NCBI GenBank assembly: GCA_023248095.1
Contig: JAHFFF010000054.1
Coordinates: forward strand, 1 to 10,116
Origin: Candidatus Omnitrophota bacterium
GTDB lineage: Bacteria; Omnitrophota; Gorgyraeia; 1-14-0-20-64-10
Direction: 5' to 3'
DNA: 10,116 bases
The notes below the pieces were generated by a model. That model saw only the letters and a program-made list of their open reading frames with translations. It was not told the origin of the DNA and ran no database searches. Shown here in pieces: positions 1-8,500 of the stretch. How positions within the stretch are numbered: position 1 is the first letter of the stretch; each line of letters starts with the position of its first letter. The translations under genes and the position numbers were made by a program.

Positions 1-2384
1 GTCTCGACCAAGACCAGTTGAGCCGGACCGATGGTTACACTCTTCCCGGAGGAGAGATGAAGCTCTATCTTGTTGCGGCGCCCACCGATCAGCTCCCACA
101 GCTCGGTCTGATTCAGCTCCAACGGCACGGCTTGCTCCGGGCCGGGAATCCGGATCACTCCGGCCTCCACCGGCCTCTTCAGCAAGTTCTCCACAGCATT
201 GCGGATCCCATCCACGCGGTGATCGGCCATCCCAAAGAGGCCCAGCTCCGGATCCACCTCGGCCCCTGGGTGCCGAGTCAAAAACTTGTCCGCCAGCGCC
301 ACCGTCCTTTCCACCGACAGCGGTGAGACTTCCTCCAGCCCGGCGGCAGGGGGGACGGAAGGCGCTGCCGGAGTGCCGCTAACAGGTGGAGGCGGGGTGT
401 CCTCCCGTTTTGGCTTCGGTTGCGAAGGTTTTGTTAGACGGTCGGCGACTATGAGTCCCGTAACAGCCCCAACGACTGCAGCACCAACAGTAATGTTGCG
501 GGTGATCACCTTTCGGCTGCGCTGTCGCTGCTGGTACCATCGGGTCCGGGTCACAAAGGGGGCAGGCAACCTAATTTGGAACCGCTCCCCATTCGGAGGA
601 TGCTCAAGCACCAATTCCAAACCTCTCATCTCGCCAGCCACCTCCCATGCCGACCAATCCAGATCATCGGGCACTGATCCGTTCCAGACCGGGACGATCA
701 TGGGCTCGATTTGTAAAGCCCATGTCGCTTCGCTGGGGATCTCACCCGTGATTAGCCGAAGCCCTGTTGGCATTATGTCACGCGCCAATCTTTCTTCCCT
801 CCAAAACGAAACTCCTCCGAACTTTAGTTCATCGTATCGGTCTGTCCTCGCCCTTCCCGCATGAGGTTGGGCCAATTCCAGCCCCATCCGCAGGACAGTC
901 TGCGATTGGCCGGGCGCAGGTTGAACTTCGATTAAATATGTCTCGTTCATTCCTTCCGGTATAACTTGCCGACCTTCTCCAATCTCCACCGGAGCTCTCG
1001 GCAGGCGACCCAAGATAAATCGGATCAGCCAGTTTGGATGTTCGGGCCGTGGCCCGGGTTGCTCCGGTCGAAAACCTTCACGAGCCTCCTCAGGCCGAGC
1101 CCTGAAGGAAAGTATCCTTGCGCCTGCTGGCTCCAGTATATTCGGTTCATCGAGTCTTAAGCGAACCTCCGCAGGAGAAATGTCGTCCGCTAGGTAAACA
1201 CGGCCAGGCTCACCACGAGGCGGCCTGGGTTCAAGGAAAGCATCTCGTACCAGGGGAGAAATGCCAGCCCTGCCCACCACCCCCCCTATCGTTCCTCCCA
1301 CAATAGCCCCGAATATCCGATGGAACCAACGCCGGCGCGAAATCTTCTCCTCCAACCCGGCGGCAGGAGGTAGCACAGCAAGTACCTGGATAACCGCTGT
1401 CTTGGTTTCCTCTTCGGACTGCGCTTTAAGTTCCTGAAAAACAGTCCGTGCCCTTTGAATGTCGCTCGCCATCAGCGGAACCTCGGCTTCAGCTCGGTCG
1501 AGTAACTGCATGACCTCTCTTGGAAAATTCTGATTTAGCTCAGGGGGAGAGAAATCCGGCCAGGCCACCCAAGTCCAGAACTCATCGGAAAAAGTTCCTT
1601 GGTGAATCTCTGCCAAGTAAGGTGGAAAGCTGCCAAAGACCCCCAACATTTCATTCTTAAACCAAGGCTCTTGATTGAAAAAGGCGTAAGTCCTTTCTAA
1701 AGGCTCTCGTTTTTCACTTGGAGCTCTCCGCAATGCACGCTCGAATATTTCGTGGCCCAGGAGATTTTTCCAACCGGTACCGGTACCAATTGTTTGGCCG
1801 GCTAAAAGAAGGATATTGCCCGGGGTGAAATACACGGCATTGAATGCAGAGATCCCCCGATCAGGCAGTGCAGTCAGTTGGTCGTGAAGCGGGCGATCTA
1901 CTCCATACAAGGACGCGAGGAAAGTTTCGTATGCCTGACTTGGTAAAGGCTGGACGCCTTCTTTAACGTGAACCGCTCTGGTTCCTATATCGCCCCCGCC
2001 AATCTTGACACGGCGAGCTGCCTCCATGACGGCATCGGGCACTATGTACAGTTCGTCGGTTGCTTTGATCCCAAAAGGCCCAATAGAAAAGGGAGGCGAG
2101 GGCGGGTTGGGAAGCTGCTCCTCCAGCCCGGCGGAATGACCGATGATGACAGCGGAAGGAGTTGTTGCTGGAGCCGGAGACAGGCCCAGGGCGTTGCTGG
2201 CAAGTTCAAGCAGGCGGTCAGGACCACCTTCGAGTGCTTGGCGGATTTCTTCCAATCCAGCCTGACTCTCCTTCTGCTCGGCTCGCAGGGTGCTTCGACC
2301 CGGCTCAGCATAAACTCCGGCAGGGTTGGGGAGAGACAGGGTGAGCGCTACCAGGAGCGCCATTGCTTTGGGAATGGGCTTCAT
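1..2384 (-). CDS. Exported/membrane-anchored protein with four AGLEE motifs (partial, C-terminus off window)
   Basis: The minus frame stays open for 794 codons from ATG at 2384-2382 and runs off the left edge, so the C-terminus is missing. I do not recognise the family. The N-terminus is a typical Sec signal peptide: Lys2 and Lys6, a hydrophobic core of about residues 7-18, and a likely cut after V-Y-A26. AGLEE motifs lie at residues 42-46, 85-89, 342-346 and 681-685. Residues 90-340 form a soluble region containing GHEIFE (His211, Glu212, Glu215). A basic stretch (about 349-356) leads into a glycine-rich hydrophobic segment at 357-371. A second hydrophobic segment lies at about 631-647, followed by a Pro/Lys-rich linker and another AGLEE. 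The two candidate membrane segments enclose about 260 residues of unknown fold. An AAAGGA sequence 12 bases upstream is a rather distant ribosome binding site. The start is supported by the signal peptide. The gene is transcribed divergently from the giant gene. The reading frame is certain in outline; the function is unknown. Confidence 0.88.
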   Translation of the reverse strand, partial: MKPIPKAMALLVALTLSLPNPAGVYAEPGRSTLRAEQKESQAGLEEIRQALEGGPDRLLELASNALGLSPAPATTPSAVIIGHSAGLEEQLPNPPSPPFSIGPFGIKATDELYIVPDAVMEAARRVKIGGGDIGTRAVHVKEGVQPLPSQAYETFLASLYGVDRPLHDQLTALPDRGISAFNAVYFTPGNILLLAGQTIGTGTGWKNLLGHEIFERALRRAPSEKREPLERTYAFFNQEPWFKNEMLGVFGSFPPYLAEIHQGTFSDEFWTWVAWPDFSPPELNQNFPREVMQLLDRAEAEVPLMASDIQRARTVFQELKAQSEEETKTAVIQVLAVLPPAAGLEEKISRRRWFHRIFGAIVGGTIGGVVGRAGISPLVRDAFLEPRPPRGEPGRVYLADDISPAEVRLRLDEPNILEPAGARILSFRARPEEAREGFRPEQPGPRPEHPNWLIRFILGRLPRAPVEIGEGRQVIPEGMNETYLIEVQPAPGQSQTVLRMGLELAQPHAGRARTDRYDELKFGGVSFWREERLARDIMPTGLRLITGEIPSEATWALQIEPMIVPVWNGSVPDDLDWSAWEVAGEMRGLELVLEHPPNGERFQIRLPAPFVTRTRWYQQRQRSRKVITRNITVGAAVVGAVTGLIVADRLTKPSQPKPKREDTPPPPVSGTPAAPSVPPAAGLEEVSPLSVERTVALADKFLTRHPGAEVDPELGLFGMADHRVDGIRNAVENLLKRPVEAGVIRIPGPEQAVPLELNQTELWELIGGRRNKIELHLSSGKSVTIGPAQLVLVE
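330..344 (-). other. AGLEE-coding motif, residues 681-685 of the left gene
   Basis: Codons GCC GGG CTG GAG GAA within a Pro-Pro-Ala context, after a proline-rich linker that follows the second hydrophobic segment. With the copy at 1347-1361 it forms a 24-base direct repeat matching at 21 positions (330-353 and 1347-1370). Confidence 0.75.
1347..1361 (-). other. AGLEE-coding motif, residues 342-346 of the left gene
   Basis: Codons GCC GGG TTG GAG GAG, preceded by Pro-Pro-Ala and followed by a basic stretch and the first hydrophobic segment. It therefore marks the border between the soluble region and the membrane-associated part. Confidence 0.75.
2118..2132 (-). other. AGLEE-coding motif, residues 85-89 of the left gene
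   Basis: Codons GCC GGG CTG GAG GAG, preceded by His-Ser and followed by a Pro-rich stretch, which is typical of a linker between a short leader region and the first larger domain. Confidence 0.75.
2247..2261 (-). other. AGLEE-coding motif after the signal peptide of the left gene
   Basis: Residues 42-46, about 16 residues after the predicted signal cleavage, followed by I-R-Q-A-L. Codons GCT GGA TTG GAA GAA differ from the other copies at most third positions, so the peptide is conserved more strictly than the DNA. Confidence 0.75.
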
Positions 2385-2469
2385 CGGGGAGATTTATCCT
2401 TTGATAGAAGGGTACCCGATAGCTCCTTCAAAAACAAGTTTTTCAGGATAATCTTCTAAGCTAGATTTA

Positions 2470-2487
2470 GATTAACATTAGTTAATC
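2470..2487. repeat. Perfect inverted repeat GATTAAC-ATTA-GTTAATC
   Basis: Seven-base arms (2470-2476 and 2481-2487) flank a four-base spacer. The pair CTAGAT (2461-2466) and ATCTAG (2495-2500) encloses it, making a nested dyad centred between the divergent genes. The form suits a dimeric regulator's operator. There is no T-tract, so it is not a typical terminator. Confidence 0.5.
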
Positions 2488-2506
2488 GAGAAATATCTAG
2501 ATAAAT

Positions 2507-2533
2507 TACCCGCTTCTACCCGGGAATCGGGTA
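2507..2533. repeat. TACCCG direct and inverted repeats
   Basis: TACCCG occurs at 2507-2512 and 2517-2522, spaced exactly 10 bases (about one helical turn). It occurs inverted as CGGGTA at 2528-2533, and once more at 2413-2418. The copies at 2517-2522 and 2528-2533 form a dyad with a five-base spacer that overlaps the candidate -10 box of the giant gene. A regulator binding site is possible but unproven. Confidence 0.4.
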
Positions 2534-2537
2534 TACT
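2532..2537 (+). promoter_or_regulatory. Candidate -10 box (TATACT) of the giant gene
   Basis: TATACT differs from the sigma-70 consensus TATAAT at one base and lies 23 bases before the ATG. This would give a start of transcription near 2544 and a leader of about 17 bases. No TTGACA-like box is found 15-19 bases upstream, where the TACCCG copies lie instead. The promoter may therefore depend on an activator, or the box may be accidental. Confidence 0.35.
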
Positions 2538-2560
2538 TATTCCACAACTTGTATTAGCCC

Positions 2561-5500
2561 ATGAAGAACCGCTCTGTGCGAGGAATCTGTGCCCTTTTCC
2601 TAACCCTGGGCCTCACCCTGCCCGCCTTCGCCCTGCGGCAAACAGAGCTCTCCGAAACCGAAGCCGGCCTCGAGGAGATGAAGGCCGCCCTCACGCCTGC
2701 TCAAGCCGGCGTGGAGCAGAGGGTCCAGATCTACCGGAGACGGACGAAAAATTGGATGAAAGAGGAGGAGCACGAGGTGTCCCAGCTCACGCCGGAGCTG
2801 TTGGCCACATTCGACGGCGTCCGGCTCAAGGGGTTGAAGCTGAAAGGGGGCAAGCTGCCGCTGCCGGGCCAGACGGATCTTTTCCCCGGGCCGAAGAACA
2901 GTCCGGTCGAGGTGGATTTTGAAAACGGGAAGATCACCCAGGTCCGGGTCCTCCGGCCCGATAAAAAGACAGTCCGCCACGAAACCCTCTACGGCCGCGT
3001 GGAGCAGATGGCGGACGGTCTCCTATTGGAAAGCTTCCGTGTCCCGCCTTCCAGGAAGCAGCTGGCAAAACTGGGGCGGGTCACGCTCAAAGGGCCGGAC
3101 CTGCGGCTCGGGAAGAACGGCAAGCTTCCCATCTCCGGCATCGCGGACCGTTTCACCGGCTATGGCGCCGCCCGCGTGGAGATGGACCTCGAAAACGGCT
3201 ATCTCTTGGAGGTGAGGATCTTCGACGACGCGGGCCAACTGCAAAAGAGGGAGACCTACCTCCGGCTGGAGCGGACGGAGGATAAGAAGTTCCTCGGGAC
3301 CTCCCGGCCTCAGAAGATCACCCAAGCCCGCCTGACGCTGCTGGGCCGGGTCACCGTCCAAGGGGTGCGGCTGGGGAAGGACGGGTCGCTGCACTTGGCC
3401 GGGGACCGGGGCCGGATCGAGCAGCACCCCGAAGCCCCGGTGGAGGTGGATCTGGAGGACGGGCATGTAGCGGCCGTCCGGGTGCTTCGCCCGGAAGACA
3501 GTTCGGTGAAGGAAACCGTGGTTTTCACCCGCATCGAACGGCTGCAGGACGGCCGGCTCCTGCACACGTTCCACGATCGTCCCCCCTCCCGCTGGGAGGA
3601 TTACGGTTCCTCGGTCATACCGGGTTTCCGCCTGACCCGGAACGCCCTCCAGCACTGGAAGGGGGAGCCGGGCCGGCAGCTGGGGCGGGCCTACGCGGTC
3701 CATCCCAATGCCTGGGCGGATCTGTTCATCGAGGACGGCGGCGTCAGCTGGGTGAAGATCGTCAAGGACACGAAAGGCCAACCGGTCGATTTCCGCACCG
3801 GCCCCGGGATGGGACGCGTAAACCGCGGGCTCTACCCGCGGGAGGAGGAGCTCCGGCTCCGCCTGGCGCGGGAATTCCGTGGGGCCGGGGTGCCGGAGCT
3901 TTGGGCGGAGCCAGCCGCCGAGACCCTGCTGCGGATGGGGGCCGCCTCCCTTTCAAAGCTCCATAAGGACGGGCTGCTGACCGATGCCGACCTCCAGACG
4001 CTGAGGGAGCTGGACGCTGGGAAGACGGACCTCGCCGCGCTGGCCGGCCGGGTCGGGACCCGGATCGCCCAGTACGGGGAACGTACCGGGGATGAAGGGA
4101 TCGTCAAGAAACTCGTGACACACCAGCTGTTTCCCTGGAGCGAGATTGAGCGGCTGCAGCGCACCTACGAGCTGGGACAAACCCTGGATCTGATCGGCGA
4201 AGCGCTCAACCACCCGAACGTGGAGGACTGGATCAAGCGGGCGCAGAGCGCCAGGAACCGCCGCGGAAAGCTGGCCATCGCCAAACACCTCCGCCGCTAC
4301 GATCCGGAAATCAGCCCCAAATTCAAAGACCAGGGGGAGGCGTTGATCGTGGAGCTTCAAAAATACCTGCTCATCCTGGACCAGATTCTCTCGAGCCCGG
4401 AGGGGGAGCTTTGCGATTGCGTGGTGGAAAACATCGACAGGAGCGGGGATATCGGCGTCCGTCTCCAAGGCGAGTTGGAAAGAATGCCTGAGCTTGAACC
4501 CCGGCAGCAGGTAAGGATTTCTTTTGCAAAGGGAGCAGAGACGGTCTGGAAGGTGGTGGCCTATGATCCGGAGAATTTCTGGGTCACGCTGGCCCCCGCG
4601 GATCCGGAGAACCGTTCCCCTGTCCGGCGGGGGCAGCAAGCCCGCTTCCAGCCGATCCGGAAAGACATCCCCCTGAAACAGCAGCGGGAGATCCTGGCGC
4701 GTCTTTTGGCTCAACTGCAGGAGAGCAAGGGGCGGACCACCGGGTCGCGGGTGATGGACCGGCTCTTCGGCCTGATCCCGCTGACGGCCGACCCCAACAA
4801 GCCCCTTTCTCAAGAACAGTTCATCGACAAGGAAATCTTGGCGGACCAAGCCCAGGAAATGGCGGTCCAGCTCGCGCTGAACAAGACCGAGATGACCTTG
4901 ATCGAAGGGCCTCCCGGAACCGGCAAGACCAAGGTGATCGCCGAGATCATCCGCCAGGCGGTGGCGCGCGGGAAAAAGGTTCTGCTGGTCTCCCAGATGC
5001 ACCAGGCGGTGGACAACGCGCTGGAGGAAATCATGGAGGATCCGGCGATCCCGGTCCTGCGGCTGGGGAACGACCCGGCGGCGTTCCGGTACGGGACCGA
5101 GAAGTTCTGGCCGGGCACCGCTTTCACCCACAGCCCCAGCGCTCCGGAGGCGATCCGGCAGGCGGCCAGTCAGGTTTGGGAGGAATTCGAGGAGAAGAAG
5201 TCCCGCTCCCAAGGAGGCATGGTCATCGCGGCCACCGACAGCGGGATCGGCACCGACTGGTTCCGCATGAAATATCTCAGCGGTCCCTTGAACAAATTCG
5301 ACCTGGTGATCATGGATGAGTCGAGCCGGGAAACCGTCCCCGGCGCCTTGGTCCCCCTGGAGCTTCTGGCCCCGGACGGCAAGATGGTCTTCGTGGGGGA
5401 CGCCAAACAGCTTCCCCCCTACTTCAGTCTCACCTCCGAGCAGCGGGCCCAGTTCCGGGCGGCCGATGTGCCCGGCCCGGCCATCCGGGCCTACCAGCGC

Positions 5501-8500
5501 AGCATCATCGAATGGCTCTTCTCGAACGGCCAGGGGGACCGGGTGATGCTCTCCACCAACTACCGTTCCCCGCCGGTCCTCGCCCGGCTGATCTCCCTGC
5601 TGTTTTACGACGGGGACCTGAACACGCGGGGGTGGGAGGATTTCGACGCGGAGACGTTTAACCTGCGCCTCATTGACCTGGCCGAAGAGCCGAACCGCTT
5701 TTACGAGGACAGGGACAAAGAGACTGGGAGCATACTCAACGAGAAATCGGCCGGGCAGGTCCTGGAGATGGTCCACTTCTACCATGAACAGCGCAAGGTT
5801 TTCTTGGACGAGATCACCATCATCACCCCTTACCGGCGCCAGGCGGCCCATCTCATTGGCCTGCTGAAGGAGGCCTATCCCCACCATAAAAACCTGCCCC
5901 GCGTGACCACCGTGGACAGCTACCAAGGGGGCGAGAACAAGGTGATCATCCTGGATTTCGTTCGGAGCAACCCGGAAGGGGAGATCGGGTTCCTCAAGGA
6001 CCTGCGCCGCCTCAATGTGGCCCTTTCGCGGGCGCTGGAGAGCTTGGCGATCGTCTGGGATTCCCGCACCTTCGCTCCGGACCTGATGATGAGCGGCTCG
6101 CCGGAGGACCAGCGGGCCCGGGAGAAACTGCGGGACCTGCGCGATTACTACCGGAACGAAGTGGCCGTCTTCTTCCCCGAAGCTCGCGCGGTGAACGGTA
6201 ACGGGAACGGCAAGACCGCCGCCGGCATGGAGGAGGAGCTAGAGCGAATCGTGGGTCAAACGATTCAAATCCTGAAAGGACAGAGGGACATCCGAACGTA
6301 TAACCCCCCTGTCCGGCTCAGTCGGTGGCTCGCTTACCATCCTCAGGAAGAGATCCCTTCCGTTGACGCGCTGGCCCAAGCTGTCATGGCCGGCATTCAT
6401 TACAAACCTCCATGGTACGGACGGTTTATCTATCGCGCGTATCACAGAGACACACAGCGCTTGATACATAATGAAGCCACGGAGATCCTTCCGCTGCTGG
6501 CAACCCGCGCTTCTTCGCGAGCCAAATTGCCGGTTGAGGAGACAGTTCAGCAGAGTCTGCAGCATTTAAGGTCCGAGCCCTGGTGGGCATATTCGACACT
6601 GGAAGCATTGGTGCCAGACCCGCGGTTTGAGGCCGCCATTTCCGCGGAAGCGGGTGAGCTGCTTCAGTGGGCTAAAGACCAAAAGTCAGAAGACTCCGAG
6701 AACTTGCTTGCTCAAATGATTCCCCGGAAAGCCTATTATCCGGCGCTAGCGGCAATGGTCCCGGTTTTGGTGCAGATGGCTATTGAGGGGCCGGAACCAT
6801 CCGTGCGCCAAAGCGGACGGAACTTACTGCGGGCAATGATCCGGGCGGAACACCACCGGTTTTATCCTGAACTGGCAGTGCAGGTTCCGGGCCTGCTTCA
6901 GCGGATTTCCCGCACGGTGGGAAATGTGCCGTACGAGGCTGCGCGCCAATTTTATTGGCAGGGTGTTAACGATCGGCCGGAGGGTCAGCAGGCTTCCGAC
7001 CCCGCGGTGGAAGAATTCTTGGACACCCGGTGGCTGATCCAGGAATTGGTTGCGGGGATACCTCGAATTGAGCAGTCACTCGAGTTTCGCTCAGTGTTAT
7101 TGGCTGGGATTCCCGATATTTTTGAAAGCTTTGTCCACGATAAACATTTTGTGTTGGGTCAGGAACTTGGGAATCCCTCGGTGTTCCAGGATCTCTTAAA
7201 CCGGTTGGCCGTTTTGGATGACCAGGAGATCCAATCGGCGCTGCAGGTCGAAACCGGCAAACTGGCGGACCGGATGGCCCAGGAAGGGTTTCCCGAAGAA
7301 GATTATCTAGCGGTTAGATCTTTTAGTCGTGTGATGATTCGGGACCCTCAGCTCTCCCGCTTTTGGGTGGCGCAGGTGCCAAAGTTGGCGAGTTGGAGCA
7401 CCTCCCCGAAGCTCTACGGCGTGAGCGAGTTCTATTTGACTGAAATGCTGAAGTTTTCCCGCCGGCGGTTTGCAGAAACCCTAGTCCAACAGATCCCCAT
7501 CCTGCTAGAGGCTCTTTTTATAAGCGACCCACAGCTCAAGGAACATGAAAACGTCCGGATTGCGGAAGCCTCGGAGAATTTACTGACCCAAATAACCGAA
7601 GCGCGTCTGCTGCCGGGTTCCGTTGTCCTGCAAGTTCTTGCGCGATACGCCACCACAACAGAGCCTCAGCATGGAGCCAAACTGCTTCTTGCGCTCAGAC
7701 GGAATGGCTACCTTAGCGAACGAGCCTATCGGTGGGTGGTTGGGAAATTATTCGTGCCCCGGTTGCTGCGTGAAATGGAGAGCTACGGGCGTCCTTTCGC
7801 GGAATCGGCCGAGACTCTTCCCCCGCTGGAGGGGGTTACCGTCGTCGAACCCTATCAAATTTTCATTTCTCAATCCCAGGACGACATCCAACCGCTTTCC
7901 ATCGAAGAGGCCGCTTCGTATTACTATGCACCGGCCTTTTTTGTGCGGGGCAAAGAACGCAAAAAGTTCCTCCTTTACGGTCCCGGGCTGGCTGCCTGGC
8001 ACGCAGATTCTAGCTCTCGGACATATGTGGGCATCTCACCGGACGGCAAGCAGATGTTTTACATGACCCCCTGGGGGGAAATGCTGGCTCTCCGTTCCAC
8101 TCCTACCAGTTACGACATTACCTCGGAGAACAGGCGGCTGATAGATCATTTCTTGGGAATAATGGGACAGGAGGAATACTTTCATAATCCGCACCGGCTG
8201 GAACTGTGGGAGCGAATCCTGCCATTCATCGACGAGGTCCTTCAAATCCCTCTCCAAACCCCGTTTGATCAGGTGTGGACGGATACGCCGGAGATAATGC
8301 CGGTTGAAATGCTAACGCAGCTGGCCGACGCCGGCATTGATTCAGAGGACGAAATCAAAGAATTTGTCCGCCTCGCGGTTGATAAATTTTTACTTGAATC
8401 CCACCGCCGGGATGCATGGGTGGGACGCATTCTTATCACGCATGCGGTCTATTTCTGGATCACGCGTCCCGTTCCTTTTAGTCTGTCTGGAAATCTGGGA

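Larger units (their letters stand above)
2385..2560. promoter_or_regulatory. Divergent intergenic promoter region
   Basis: These 176 bases separate the start codons of the two divergent large genes and must hold both promoters. The stretch 2430-2506 is strikingly AT-rich compared with the flanking coding DNA. It contains a nested dyad at 2461-2500, three direct copies of TACCCG plus one inverted copy, and a -10-like TATACT for the plus-strand gene. I could not find a convincing -35/-10 pair for the minus-strand gene. Shared control of the two genes is an inference from this arrangement. Confidence 0.6.

Noticed and set aside
286..864. Plus-strand frame of 192 codons
   Set aside because: It lies opposite the open minus-strand gene with signal peptide and motifs, has a Ser/Arg-rich translation with no domain-like pattern, and lacks a ribosome binding site.
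2430..2443. AAAAAC-AA-GTTTTT as a terminator or operator
   Set aside because: The two-base loop is too small for a stable hairpin and the arms are A/T runs in an AT-rich region, so it is probably incidental.
1968..2459. Plus-strand frame of 163 codons
   Set aside because: It overlaps the N-terminal coding region of the minus-strand gene, including its signal peptide, and has no recognisable protein features.
2705..2719. A-G-V-E-Q at residues 49-53 as a tandem motif copy
   Set aside because: Two of five positions differ (Val and Gln). It may be a decayed duplicate but cannot be separated from chance.
3023..3781. Antisense open frame of 252 codons opposite the repeat region
   Set aside because: It mirrors the repeated plus-strand pattern and is explained by GC-rich codon bias there.
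3953..5926. Antisense open frame of 657 codons opposite the helicase
   Set aside because: The plus-strand frame encodes intact helicase motifs throughout, and long antisense frames are common opposite very GC-rich codons. The antisense translation is low-complexity and resembles no family.
6230..6239. GGAGGAGGAG within the AGMEE codons as an internal ribosome binding site
   Set aside because: It is the natural coding of Glu-Glu-Glu, and no suitable start codon follows at normal spacing.
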